Assembly (NCBI RefSeq): GCF_000019525.1
Contig: NC_010506.1
Coordinates: 4,278,001 to 4,342,000, forward strand
DNA length: 64,000 nucleotides
Direction of reading: 5' to 3'
Source of the DNA: Shewanella woodyi ATCC 51908
GTDB lineage: Bacteria; Pseudomonadota; Gammaproteobacteria; Enterobacterales; Shewanellaceae
Shown here: positions 39,425 to 48,571 of the stretch, one piece after another
Layout of the letters: the number at the start of each line of letters is the position of its first letter
Numbering within the stretch: position 1 is the stretch's first letter
Position numbers and translations under genes: made by a program
Notes under the pieces: model-generated
Database searches by the model: none
What the model saw: the letters and a program-made list of their open reading frames with translations, nothing else
What the model was told of the DNA's origin: nothing

Positions 39425-39700
39425 ATGGCCAAAGTAACATTGAAAGGTTTTATTTTAGTTCCTGAGTCGGAACTGGAAATCATTAAAAGTGAGCTGATTA
39501 TTCACAAACTCCTTACTTTGGAAGAGCCTGGGTGCATAACCTTTGACGTAACTGAAAACTCGGAAAATCCATTTCGTTTTGACGTGTATGAAGAGTTCAT
39601 AGATAAATCCACGTTTGAATATCATCAAGCCAGAGTAAAAGCGTCGCATTGGGGCAAAATAACTGTGCATATTGAACGCTACTACGAGATCGTTGACTAA
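39425..39700 (+). CDS. ABM-domain (YgiN-like) monooxygenase family protein
   Basis: 91 residues, one antibiotic-biosynthesis-monooxygenase (ABM) domain. Visible marks are HKLLTLEEPGCITFDV (residues ~28-43), NPFRFDVYEEFIDKSTFEYHQ and a final HIERYYEIVD strand. These ferredoxin-like dimers include quinol monooxygenases and heme-degrading proteins; the substrate here is unknown. The gene starts just after a GTTAGGC core site, and its stop is one base before an attC-like structure, exactly as in an integron cassette. Confidence 0.82.
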   Translation: MAKVTLKGFILVPESELEIIKSELIIHKLLTLEEPGCITFDVTENSENPFRFDVYEEFIDKSTFEYHQARVKASHWGKITVHIERYYEIVD

Positions 39701-39701
39701 A

Positions 39702-39801
39702 GGCGTAACAAAGCGTTTAAAGGCGACTCTGTAACGTGTGTCGTTTTCGCCCCACTCAAGTTTGGTACACGCTACTCAACACTTTAACGCGGCGCTAAGC
39801 C
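39702..39801 (+). mobile_element. attC-like recombination site
   Basis: The left arm (39702-39722, GGCGTAACAAAGCGTTTAAAG) can pair with the reverse complement of the right end (GGCTTAGCGCCGCGTTAAAG): an outer R-type pairing, an unpaired spacer, an inner GCGTTTAAAG/GCGTTAAAG pairing with one extra base, and a ~50-nt loop region. This is attC architecture. The left arm also resembles Vibrio attC (TAACAAA..CTCTG..AACG.GTG). The right core, GCTAAGC, has two changes from GTTAGGC, so recombination may be impaired. Confidence 0.7.
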
Positions 39802-39810
39802 TGCTCATGG

Positions 39811-40440
39811 ATGATTATGAATCTCAGAACTCTTAAAATTCAAAATGAGTCAAAACTCTTGTCTGAAGGGATTGTAGTAAATCCAAACCTTCCAATCATT
39901 GAAGAACTTTCTGAGGTTAGTCCTCGGATTGCTTCAGATGTGGCTAGTCGAATTTGTGCAATGTCTTATGTTGTTGGTCTAGCTTTTGATGCTGTTCCAG
40001 AACACCTTATTCAAAATTTGAAGCAATATTCGCTTTGGGGTTTTGTTACAGAACAAGAGCAAGAGCTGCTATTACTAGAGCAAATACCTAAAGAAGAATT
40101 TAATGAACTGACTTGGATGCCTGAATCAATACAAGCACTGGTATGGAGTCTTGGTTTGATTGGAATGGATCACCACATGTACTGTGATGACAAACTAGCA
40201 TCAATTGTCCCACCTTATTGCGATCCTGCAGGGTTTATTAAAAATGCCGAGCTCAAACCTATAACCCAAATTCAAGAGCAATGCGATTTACTTTATCGGC
40301 TCCATTGGTACTCTAAACATTGTCGGATAAACGGCATTGAATGTTTATATGATGAAAGTATTATATCAGAACGAAGAAAAGCTCTTGATTGGGTCTATGG
40401 TGTTACAGTGAATTGGGATGATATCCCTATGGATACTTAG
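39811..40440 (+). CDS. DUF4272-like protein
   Basis: 209 residues, no signal peptide. The C-terminal motif ERRKALDWVYGVTVNWDDIPMDT matches the end of DUF4272 proteins, and the helix SDVASRICAMSYVVGLAFD is also typical. Function is not known. DUF4272 proteins occur in many accessory regions, sometimes near toxin-immunity genes. It follows the attC-like site, so it would be the second cassette gene. Confidence 0.72.
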   Translation: MIMNLRTLKIQNESKLLSEGIVVNPNLPIIEELSEVSPRIASDVASRICAMSYVVGLAFDAVPEHLIQNLKQYSLWGFVTEQEQELLLLEQIPKEEFNELTWMPESIQALVWSLGLIGMDHHMYCDDKLASIVPPYCDPAGFIKNAELKPITQIQEQCDLLYRLHWYSKHCRINGIECLYDESIISERRKALDWVYGVTVNWDDIPMDT

Positions 40441-40473
40441 ACCAAACAAGGCATGCTTTCTTTTGTGCTTCTA

Positions 40474-40480
40474 GTTAGGC
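40474..40480 (+). other. Second integron-type core site GTTAGGC
   Basis: GTTAGGC lies 27 bp before the ATG at 40508. The 33 bp between the previous stop and this core is too short for a complete attC, so the left part appears lost. Confidence 0.45.
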
Positions 40481-40507
40481 TTCTTGAGATGTTGAGATGA
40501 GTTGATT

Positions 40508-40954
40508 ATGAGTTGGACTGAATTATTAACTGAGCCACGTCGGGTGACTGGTGTGTATTGCGGAACACCTTCGCTTAAAGATTTTCTGATTGAGAAAGTA
40601 ATAATTGAAACATCAAGAGTAATTATTCATGGAGACTTTAAAGCCCCTCCAAGCCCGCTACCTAAACGCTGGGCCGAGAATGGGTATACACACGCTTCCG
40701 CTAGAATAAGTGCGTCAGGGGTAGTCATATTAAACATGTCTGGAGGGCCTCGTACTGGAGTAGATCGAAATAATTGTTTAGTCGGTAACTCTGTAAATCT
40801 ATGTATAGAGGAATCTGGTGATACTTGGTCACCAAAGGAAGGACTTGTTTTTCCCTACAAAATACTATCTTGTGAATCAAGTTTTATGACTTTTAACTTC
40901 ATATGTGAGCATATTGATGTAACGGTAGAAGGTTACGGCCCATCAGCAGTGTAA
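40508..40954 (+). CDS. Imm50-like immunity protein candidate
   Basis: 148 residues. The opening WTELLTEPRRVTGVYCGTPSLKDFLIEKVII and the PPSPLPKRWAENGYTHASARIS segment resemble the Imm50 family, found as immunity partners of polymorphic toxins. No toxin gene is adjacent, so it may be an orphan protective gene, as is common in cassettes. The ATG at 40508 is preferred over the TTG at 40502. The family match is by motif recall only. Confidence 0.5.
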   Translation: MSWTELLTEPRRVTGVYCGTPSLKDFLIEKVIIETSRVIIHGDFKAPPSPLPKRWAENGYTHASARISASGVVILNMSGGPRTGVDRNNCLVGNSVNLCIEESGDTWSPKEGLVFPYKILSCESSFMTFNFICEHIDVTVEGYGPSAV

Positions 40955-41017
40955 TTGCTTAACTATTTCAGACACTCTGGTTTAATACATTCCACTTGGT
41001 TTTGTGCAGGTGCTTAA

Positions 41018-41179
41018 ATATCTACTAATTGTTTAACTTGTGTAGACTTTCATTTGAATGCACAAAAGTTAGCAAGATTACATAAAGAAAATGGAGCGAC
41101 TTTACCTTCATTGTTCGACGATTCTGAATTTCAAAGTTATAAATCTAAAGCTTTTAGAATTACCGAAATAGACCTATGA
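41018..41179 (+). pseudogene. Possible remnant of a gene 3' end
   Basis: An open frame of 53 codons without an ATG ends at TGA 41177. It reads like protein (LARLHKENGATLPSLFDDSEF). A stop at 41015 cuts it off from anything upstream. It may be the tail of a truncated cassette gene. The family is not recognised. Confidence 0.3.
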
Positions 41180-41266
41180 AAACTTATAATATTTAAACAT
41201 TTAGTTTGATTTCGCTTACAATTTTAGCCAATTTTTATAAGCCCCCTTACAGGAAACCATGTGTAA

Positions 41267-41701
41267 ATGAGTAAATCTATGTCCGAATTAAAGGTAAAGC
41301 TAAAATTTCACGGAGAGCATCATATGGGGGCTGAAACCGTGGAAATGGTTTTACCGTTTGAGATAGATGGATACTCTGCTCTTTATTCGACAAATGGTCA
41401 TGTCGTTTCTTCAAAAAATCCACGTTATCTTTATCTTTGGGATGCAACAGTAGTCCTAAGGATTGATCTCGACATTAAAGCTGTGGGGTACTTACTGCCT
41501 CCAAAGAGAAAGTATATTTCTGAATTTTCTGAATCAGAAGACGGTTACAGTTTTGAGGTTTACGGAGGCAACTCCAAAACTACCTCAACTTTCATGAATT
41601 ACTCAGGTACAAACTTTAAGTCTGGGTTTGGCCCTGTTGAAAACGGTTTATTCCCAAGTGCTCATAAACCACATGTGAAGTATATTAATGAAAACACATA
41701 G
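41267..41701 (+). CDS. Unrecognised small protein
   Basis: 144 residues, no signal peptide or transmembrane segment. Short strand-like stretches (KVKLKFHG, ATVVLRIDLDIKAVGYLLPP, YSFEVYGGN) suggest a mostly beta protein. I do not recognise its family. It lies on the same strand as the three cassette-like genes, but no clear attC borders it. The ATG at 41267 is the first in frame and has a weak ribosome site; another start at 41279 (MSELKVK) is possible. Codon use is AT-rich, as for its neighbours. Confidence 0.55.
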   Translation: MSKSMSELKVKLKFHGEHHMGAETVEMVLPFEIDGYSALYSTNGHVVSSKNPRYLYLWDATVVLRIDLDIKAVGYLLPPKRKYISEFSESEDGYSFEVYGGNSKTTSTFMNYSGTNFKSGFGPVENGLFPSAHKPHVKYINENT

Positions 41702-41984
41702 CAAACGGCATCAGCGCGAAAGCCAACACCCCAGTGAACTCGGCTAAACAGAAAATTAACTCACATCTGATTGTCATACTTTCCCTAGTAACAGTCTCAG
41801 CCTATATCGCTTAAGCAGTGAGCTTTGTGTCATTCATCTCTTCGTGATGAGATCGCTTTATTTAAGTTAAGCAACTAAACAAAGACTACTCACCACTTAG
41901 AACACGCAAGGCCACAGAGAAAAGCAATAACTCCACCCACTAAGCACTATTTTACCATGCCAAAGTGAACATCAATTTTAGCCG

Positions 41985-43358
41985 TTAATTGATCAACTCA
42001 AGCAACTCATGAATGGTTTTCACTGGGATAATTTTAGCGCCTAACCCTTCCATGGATTTATGGTAATTACGAAAAGGGATAAATACCTCGGTAAAGCCAT
42101 GTTGAACCGCTTCTTTCACCCTTGGAACGCCACTGTCTATCGGTCTTACATCGCCATTTAAGCTAAGCTCGCCCATGATGCAGGTGGTTCTCGGTACCAC
42201 AAAATCATTTAAGCTACTCAAAAGTGCGGTTACCAGTGCTAAGTCGATACAGGTTTCGGATTCATCAATCTTTAGGCCACCTACTAAGTTAAAGTAGGTA
42301 TCGTGAAATATCTTAGTACGGGTGTGTTTTCGCAATATTCCCGTTAGCATCTTAATTCGGTTCATATTGAGACCAACACAGACACGTTGAGGAAACTCCC
42401 CTTCAGTTTCTGTGGTTAGACACTGGATCTCCAGTAAAAGATTACGGTTTCCCTTACGGATACAGGTGATGGCAGCGCCGGGGGACTGGGTTGATGACCC
42501 CGATAGAAAAATCTCACTTGGATTATCAACACTAAGCATGCCTCGCTCTGTCATTCTAAAAATACCGACAGTATCGACATCGCCAAAACGGTTCTTGTTA
42601 GCTCTAAGAGTTCTTACCTGCCCATCGTTACATTCAAGATGTGTCAAACAATCTACAATATGGATCAGGGTCTGTGGCCCCGCCGTTTCATTGTTTTTAT
42701 TCACGTGCGCCACTAAAAACATGGTGACATTGTTCTGTTTGCAGTACTGAGTCAATGACTGGGCACTGCTTTTAACCTGAGAGGGGGAACCTGGACTACC
42801 GTTCGCTAATTCGGTAACAACAGCTTGAATAGAGTCGATAACGGCAAATTTGACCTTTTTAGCCTCGAGTTCTGCAATAATCGCTTCAACACTGGTTTCC
42901 GCCATTAAATACAAGTTTTCCTCATTACAGTTTAATTTAAGACGATTAACACGGTTCTTAAACTGTGAGAGTGACTCTTCAGCTGTACAGTATAAAGACG
43001 GCATAATTTGCGACATACGCGAAACAAGATCTGACAGTAATGTCGTCTTACCCGCACCAGGATCCCCAGAGATGATATTGACAGAGCCTGTAGTAAGACC
43101 TCCACACAATACGCGGTCAAGCTCTCCTATCCCGGTAAGCATCTTTTGTGCTTCAAACTCTTCAACCTCACTCAGTCTCTTTGAGCCACCTCCAACAGCG
43201 CCAGCATAACCTGCCACTGATGAGCCTGATGACTTAGCACTGCTTAAGCGCACCTCTGTGATGGTGTTCCACTCATGACAGGCGCTGCACTGGCCTTGCC
43301 AGCGAGGAAAATCCTGACCACACTCATTACACACATATGCTGTTTTATTTTTTGCCAT
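41985..43358 (-). CDS. radA: RadA DNA repair/recombination ATPase
   Basis: 457 residues with the complete RadA (Sms) layout: a four-Cys zinc finger at 10-30 (CNECGQDFPRWQGQCSAC), Walker A GDPGAGKTT near 96, the RadA-specific KNRFGDVD near 256, and a Lon-like C-terminal domain (NLVGGLKIDESETCIDLAL onwards). RadA helps branch migration in homologous recombination and is a helicase in transformation. The N-terminus is intact, with ATG at 43358. It is divergent from the PilZ gene and has no operon partner here. Confidence 0.96.
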   Translation of the reverse strand: MAKNKTAYVCNECGQDFPRWQGQCSACHEWNTITEVRLSSAKSSGSSVAGYAGAVGGGSKRLSEVEEFEAQKMLTGIGELDRVLCGGLTTGSVNIISGDPGAGKTTLLSDLVSRMSQIMPSLYCTAEESLSQFKNRVNRLKLNCNEENLYLMAETSVEAIIAELEAKKVKFAVIDSIQAVVTELANGSPGSPSQVKSSAQSLTQYCKQNNVTMFLVAHVNKNNETAGPQTLIHIVDCLTHLECNDGQVRTLRANKNRFGDVDTVGIFRMTERGMLSVDNPSEIFLSGSSTQSPGAAITCIRKGNRNLLLEIQCLTTETEGEFPQRVCVGLNMNRIKMLTGILRKHTRTKIFHDTYFNLVGGLKIDESETCIDLALVTALLSSLNDFVVPRTTCIMGELSLNGDVRPIDSGVPRVKEAVQHGFTEVFIPFRNYHKSMEGLGAKIIPVKTIHELLELIN

Positions 43359-43775
43359 ATCTCTTCATAATTATTGAAAAACGATTAAATTGAACGCTAA
43401 CGAACAGCCTCACTATCAAGCAGAGGTTTTCACAAGCTCAAGGTACCACCAGCTTATTCTTGCCTGTGGTATCATAAAAATGAACTCTAGCTTGAGTTAA
43501 AGCGATGAACATGTTGCGATAATCAAATAATAATAACCACTTATCATCAAATTGATTGAAAATTCACTATCAAGAATTTCCTCTCACAGCCGACATAAGA
43601 TCAGTTGCTAATAAGATTATCAGTCATGGGTGGATTTATCACCTCAAAAAGAGCTGCTTTATACCCTATATTAAAATAGTGAATCCAGATATTTAAGCAG
43701 CAATTTTCATCTCCTTTACTTAAAATAGTACAGCAACAAATGATAACGCCTCCCTACTAATAATATGAGTGAGTA
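43359..43775. other. Divergent intergenic region radA / PilZ gene
   Basis: 417 bp with the promoters of both genes. AT-rich, no hairpin with a T-run, no repeat of the families seen elsewhere in the window, and no coding frame that I can support. Confidence 0.5.
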
Positions 43776-46193
43776 ATGAGTTTAGACGAACACAGTGCAT
43801 TAATAGAACAGCTAAAGCCCCTCTTAATGGAACCCGATTTCCAGGCTATTTTCGATATGCTGACAAAAGATGAGTCCAACTCCACCCGCTTTCTTTTGAA
43901 GATGGAGCTTAATCGCATCTCAGCGCTCTGCACACGTATCATAGATCTTAGGGATAAGTCTGAACTAGCCTGTGAAGAGTTCGAAGATGGAGGTCGCCAA
44001 CATTACTTAGATGAGCCAGCAAAAGAGAGCTTTAAAGAGTCCATGGCGCTCTACCATGGCAAGTATACGCTAGGTGTATATGAGCATGTCATTGATGCCC
44101 ATAGGCGCCGCAAAACAAAACTACAGGAGACTGGCAATGTAGTTGAAGTCTCGGCTCCTGAACCCTATATTGCAACGGGCGTAGTTTTAGGCAGCTACTT
44201 CAACCGCAGTGAAGAGAGAATGAATTACAGCATTCGGATCTCCGCAGCTCAACCTGGCCGAAATGAGAGCTTAGGGATCACTGTCGATCTGTCTGTAGGC
44301 GGAGCTCGTATACGTCTACCATTAAAACATAGTTTTAATGTCGATAACCCAATAAGAGTTAAACTGCTTGAGCTTAGCGATGAGTACTATCACGAAGATC
44401 TACAGCAAGGCGTTGAATATCAAATTGTCGATACAGAAACCAATTCAGAGTATTGCTGGATGCGCCTTAAACGGGTCGGTGGCAGTGACACACTCACACA
44501 GATGCTCTCCAATCTGATTAAGGGATATAAGTTCAGATATAAAGTCGATATTAACGATATCTTAGTCGCAGCAACTGGACTTGGCTTTGAGCGTCACTAT
44601 CTGCCTCACCTTCCTCATTTACCGATCTTTATTGAGCCCGATGCTGATAACTATAAAATAACCCATAAGCTCTTAAGCCGAGATAACCAGCAACTGCAAT
44701 ATTATTTTCAGGATGAGCAAGATATCAGTCAGCTGCCGAACATGATCACTGGCAGCAGAATCAAGGCCATGATAGATGAACCCGATAACAAAGATCATAC
44801 TCTGTTTTTCTGTTTCACTTTCCACAGTAATGGCCGAGTTTACTTCTATTCAGCCACGCTAGCAGAATTGAAAGAAACCAAGCTTCTCTCACTGTTTTTA
44901 AGTTTTGGCTCCAGTAAACCATCATGGAAAACATTGAAGTTAACCTATCATGCAATCGACCATAGAAAATCATACAAAGCCAGCATATTGCCTGGTGATG
45001 ATAGCTGCTACTCAGCGCTTACTGAGGCGCAACTCAAACGTTTCTCCCATGTGCTACAGCTCATCGATCTCACCGATCCACAAGCGAAAGAACACTACCT
45101 TAACTGGAATGGCAGATCTGATAAGGCCACCAACGAGCTCAAGGTGTTCGGCCAACAGAAGCTATTGAAAAACAACGTTAAGTTACTTTCGCTCCAATTC
45201 AGTGAACGACGTAATGAAGCTAGGTTTTCATTTAAAACTCAAGTAAAAGCCAGCCAAGGTAAAAAGGTCGTCACGGGTACCACTCGAGACATCTCCAGTA
45301 AAGGCTTACAGCTTGCATTAGAGCAACCTATTCATTTCGACAGAACAGCTCCAATACAACTGACCTTTCCAAAGCTGCAATCTATCGCTGGTAAAACAAA
45401 TCTAAGCCAGCTTCCCTATCGATTAATCAGGGAGCGACAATCAGGTTCGAATATCCATTTGGCTGCAGTCATGGGTCATTCACCTCATATTGGTGTCGAG
45501 TTTATGAATAAACTCATCACCAATAACCGTGACAAACTTGAAAAGTTAACTGAAGCCAACAGTGAGATGAAAGAGTTGGCTGACGCCTTAAAGAATTTAC
45601 TGGTACGTAACTTAGACTCAGTTCCCTTCTTTATCGAAAAAACCGTTAAAACGGCTAAATTAAGCACCTTAGGGGTCAGTGCCCATAAAAATGAGATCAC
45701 AGATCTATTTGCGGCATCGGCCTCTCGCCCTCTAGAGTATAATCTCGCCTCTTTACTTAAAGACGGGCGATTAAAGCAAGATTTCATCGACCCGATAAGA
45801 GCGATGAAGCACCAAACAGGTCTCGATTACTTCGAACTCTACCTACAGATATCCAGGCAGTCCCTTGGGGAGGTAAAAGTAAAATGCGTTGCCCCCAACG
45901 AGATTGGTGATACTAAGGCCAGAGAACACTTTATCACTCAAAGTCAAAATCTAGGTCGATTTATGGCCTTAAGGGTGTATCGAGGTGTCACTGATAAACC
46001 GGATCTTAGCTATGTCCGCAAGGAGATGGAGTACATAACCATACATGCCCATCACAAGGCAAAACAGCTACAAGAACGTTTATGGCGAATTGTCGGCGTA
46101 GGCGAGCTTCTCGACATCACCGAAGAGGTGCTGCTTAGGTATCCTGATCTCTATCAGCAAACAAAACTTGAACCAGAGAATAGCTTAGCTTAA
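43776..46193 (+). CDS. Large protein with two PilZ domains
   Basis: 805 residues. One PilZ-like domain lies at ~145-235 (RMNYSIRI, then VDLSVGGARI) and a second at ~474-580 (SERRNEARFSFKT, then RDISSKGLQL). The N-terminal ~130 residues and the middle are helical or unassigned, and the C-terminal third (~600-805) matches no domain I know. Both PilZ domains retain RxxxR/RxxxK- and DxSxxG-like motifs; the first is weaker. It is probably a soluble c-di-GMP receptor, with a lineage-specific build common in Shewanella-like bacteria. The start at ATG 43776 follows GAGTGAG. Confidence 0.85.
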   Translation: MSLDEHSALIEQLKPLLMEPDFQAIFDMLTKDESNSTRFLLKMELNRISALCTRIIDLRDKSELACEEFEDGGRQHYLDEPAKESFKESMALYHGKYTLGVYEHVIDAHRRRKTKLQETGNVVEVSAPEPYIATGVVLGSYFNRSEERMNYSIRISAAQPGRNESLGITVDLSVGGARIRLPLKHSFNVDNPIRVKLLELSDEYYHEDLQQGVEYQIVDTETNSEYCWMRLKRVGGSDTLTQMLSNLIKGYKFRYKVDINDILVAATGLGFERHYLPHLPHLPIFIEPDADNYKITHKLLSRDNQQLQYYFQDEQDISQLPNMITGSRIKAMIDEPDNKDHTLFFCFTFHSNGRVYFYSATLAELKETKLLSLFLSFGSSKPSWKTLKLTYHAIDHRKSYKASILPGDDSCYSALTEAQLKRFSHVLQLIDLTDPQAKEHYLNWNGRSDKATNELKVFGQQKLLKNNVKLLSLQFSERRNEARFSFKTQVKASQGKKVVTGTTRDISSKGLQLALEQPIHFDRTAPIQLTFPKLQSIAGKTNLSQLPYRLIRERQSGSNIHLAAVMGHSPHIGVEFMNKLITNNRDKLEKLTEANSEMKELADALKNLLVRNLDSVPFFIEKTVKTAKLSTLGVSAHKNEITDLFAASASRPLEYNLASLLKDGRLKQDFIDPIRAMKHQTGLDYFELYLQISRQSLGEVKVKCVAPNEIGDTKAREHFITQSQNLGRFMALRVYRGVTDKPDLSYVRKEMEYITIHAHHKAKQLQERLWRIVGVGELLDITEEVLLRYPDLYQQTKLEPENSLA

Positions 46194-46351
46194 TCCAAGT
46201 AGGATCAAAGTTTGCCCCAGCCTTAATGGGGCTTCACCCAATCTTCACCTTAACTCCCTCCAGTTTCACCTAACTTCACCTTTACTAAACTGTCTTTCAA
46301 ATAAAAACATGTAGGCTAATAAATAATCCAATAAAAGAGATAGTAGACCTG

Positions 46352-47590
46352 ATGAAAAGTATCCTCATAACAATCGCAGTTACTCTTGTACTGCTCACCA
46401 GTTTAAACCTCAATGCCACCTCTTTAGATAAGACCCCAATAGTGAGTGCCTATCAATACCAGCACCACTCACAGATACTTGCACAGAAGAGGCGCTATAT
46501 GGTCTCACTTCCCGAGCGGTATCAAATCAATCAAAGAGATTTCCCGACACTCTATATCATAGATGCGGACTTCCAGTTTCAACATGTCTCATCGATAGTG
46601 AAACATCTAACTCGTATGGGAAAGTTACCGCCTATGATAGTCGTCGGTATCGCCAATCAGGGAGACGATGACTACCTTAAAACAACGACTTGGCCCGACG
46701 GTAAAGACGATGCTTTTGGGGGAGCTGCTCAGTTCCACACTTACTTGAAACAGGAGTTATTGCCAACTATTGACGCTCAATTTCGAACCGATGACCGCAA
46801 AGCACTCGCTGGTTACTCACTTGGCGGCCTATTCACTCTCTACAGCATGATGCAAATGCAGACTCCATTTAATGCATTTTTAGCCATGAGTCCCAGTGCT
46901 TGGCATGACGGCAACAGCCTACCAGGAAAAATTGAATCTCTACTCAAACAGGGGAAAATAACCTCTCCGGTGTTTATCTCATTGGCCAATGAAGAGGGGA
47001 TGGGAGTTGAAAAGTTAATTCAGGTATTTGAGCAAGCTGCGCCTGCAAAGCTAAATTGGCAATATAAACATTATCCTAACGAAAATCACTTCACCACCGC
47101 GCTGCCCGCCCTCTACGATGGATTGCAATTTTTAGCACCAGACTACGCCATTGATGGCACAGACATGTTAGCCATAGGTGACTATAAGCAAGTGTTAACT
47201 CACTTTAGTCAGCAACAGGAAAATTGGGCAGGATTTCAGTTTGAGTGGCTGACCGCCTATCAATTTGCCAAGTACCTATTTTGGTCAAAGCAGCTAGATG
47301 AGGTCGATAACGTGCTAAAAGCGGTAAAGACACAGTTTCCTGAATCTTTCGCCAATGTGAGTATTCAACTAGCTAAAGGCTTTAATAAAAAACAAGATTT
47401 TAAGCGTGTTGCTCAACTGCTCAACGGTGTGAAGGCTGAAGGAGAAACACTACCTGGATGGCATAAGCAGATGAGTATCTATTATAAAAGTACTGATAAA
47501 CCTGAATTGGCGAAACAACATCAAGAGCAAGCATTGATGTTAGCAAAAAAGTATGACCTTGAAAGCTGGGAGGTGTGGGAGCTTAAATAA
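46352..47590 (+). CDS. Secreted alpha/beta-hydrolase, esterase D/Fes-like
   Basis: 412 residues. A signal peptide (~1-22) is followed by an esterase domain (~45-270) of the putative-esterase/Fes-IroE family: PTLYIIDADFQF, the nucleophile elbow GYSLGG near 152, and a late His in NENHFTTALPAL near 249. The C-terminal ~140 residues look like helical repeats, TPR-like. Candidate substrates are siderophore esters or acyl esters; no siderophore genes are nearby. The gene starts at ATG 46352. An upstream leader with several TTCACC copies precedes it. Confidence 0.88.
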   Translation: MKSILITIAVTLVLLTSLNLNATSLDKTPIVSAYQYQHHSQILAQKRRYMVSLPERYQINQRDFPTLYIIDADFQFQHVSSIVKHLTRMGKLPPMIVVGIANQGDDDYLKTTTWPDGKDDAFGGAAQFHTYLKQELLPTIDAQFRTDDRKALAGYSLGGLFTLYSMMQMQTPFNAFLAMSPSAWHDGNSLPGKIESLLKQGKITSPVFISLANEEGMGVEKLIQVFEQAAPAKLNWQYKHYPNENHFTTALPALYDGLQFLAPDYAIDGTDMLAIGDYKQVLTHFSQQQENWAGFQFEWLTAYQFAKYLFWSKQLDEVDNVLKAVKTQFPESFANVSIQLAKGFNKKQDFKRVAQLLNGVKAEGETLPGWHKQMSIYYKSTDKPELAKQHQEQALMLAKKYDLESWEVWELK

Positions 47591-47610
47591 AAGTCACATA
47601 AGTTCTGGTC

Positions 47611-47632
47611 CTAGTGTGAGTACTCACACTAG
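47611..47632. terminator. 22-bp perfect palindrome between convergent genes
   Basis: CTAGTGTGAGT and its reverse complement are fused without a spacer. The palindrome lies 21 bp past one stop codon and contains the stop codon of the other gene (47624-47626). T-runs are short on both sides, so the strength of any terminator is uncertain. Confidence 0.5.
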
Positions 47633-48571
47633 AACTTTAGCTTCCGATAGCTCAATATTTTTGTACCAATCTCTGACCTGAATAAAATGATCATCAACCG
47701 CATCTTTATGGATAAGCATCTCGGCATGGCCATAATCATGCTTATGGCCCTGAGACTTAGCAAGTAAGGTATATTCTACATCGGAAAACTGGCACTCTTG
47801 GATCATCCTCTGCACGTCGGCAGGATTACCTAATACCTCATCCCCTAGGCCCGCAATAAACCACGACTTAGGCCACCTCTCCTTACTTGCGACAACTTGC
47901 GCCGCTTGGGCGTAATCAAAACCATCATCATGATCGATCCAATCTCCCCTTACCCAATCTACACATTGTGACAGAGAGCGGCGACTCTCATTATCCATCC
48001 CCATTCCCCAACGATCAGCAGCAAGATAACCATGGCCCCACGCTATCACCTTAGCCAACTTATTCCAGCCAATATTAACCATCATATACTTCTTAACAGA
48101 GCTCACTTTAATGGTGCGCTTAGTTCCGAAAGTCAATAAAGATGCCACACTCTCCTGAAACAGGGGAAAACGAGAGATAGCACTGGCCATTAGAACGCCC
48201 CCCCAGGAGTGAGCACACCAATGAATACTCGATACTTGAGAGTGAAGCCCCATGATATAGTGATGCACTAAGGGAAGCTGTTCACGGATCACTTCGCCCT
48301 GCCCCTCTTTAAATCCTCGCTGGATCTTAGGCGTACTTAGACCACGGCCCTGAGTATCAAGCACATACACAACAAAGCCTGCCTCAGCTAAAAAACAGGC
48401 AAGACCTCGCCCTGACTCACTGTAAAACACCTTACCATTAGACATAGCACCATGGAGCATAAATATGGGCGGCTTATGCATATCGGCATTGGCAAGCTTT
48501 ACCTGTCTAAGGTGCAGTTGACCTTCCAGATAGGGGATATAAAAAGAGGTTTGTTCCAAATCCACAATCAC
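47624..48571 (-). CDS. Alpha/beta-hydrolase fold protein
   Basis: 315 residues, cytoplasmic. Features: IFMLHGAMSNGKVF (oxyanion region, ~37-50), LDTQGRGLS, and the nucleophile motif AHSWGG near 121, where Gly of the usual GxSxG is Ala. A late acid residue lies in GLGDEVLGNP and a His in KSQGHKHDYGH. It is likely an esterase, lipase or related hydrolase; its natural substrate is unknown. The start is GTG at 48571, with another GTG two codons on. It has no operon partner. Confidence 0.85.
   Translation of the reverse strand: MIVDLEQTSFYIPYLEGQLHLRQVKLANADMHKPPIFMLHGAMSNGKVFYSESGRGLACFLAEAGFVVYVLDTQGRGLSTPKIQRGFKEGQGEVIREQLPLVHHYIMGLHSQVSSIHWCAHSWGGVLMASAISRFPLFQESVASLLTFGTKRTIKVSSVKKYMMVNIGWNKLAKVIAWGHGYLAADRWGMGMDNESRRSLSQCVDWVRGDWIDHDDGFDYAQAAQVVASKERWPKSWFIAGLGDEVLGNPADVQRMIQECQFSDVEYTLLAKSQGHKHDYGHAEMLIHKDAVDDHFIQVRDWYKNIELSEAKVLV

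Noticed and set aside
38915..42000. Complete integron with integrase
   Set aside because: No tyrosine recombinase or attI site lies in the window; only cassette-like pieces are present.
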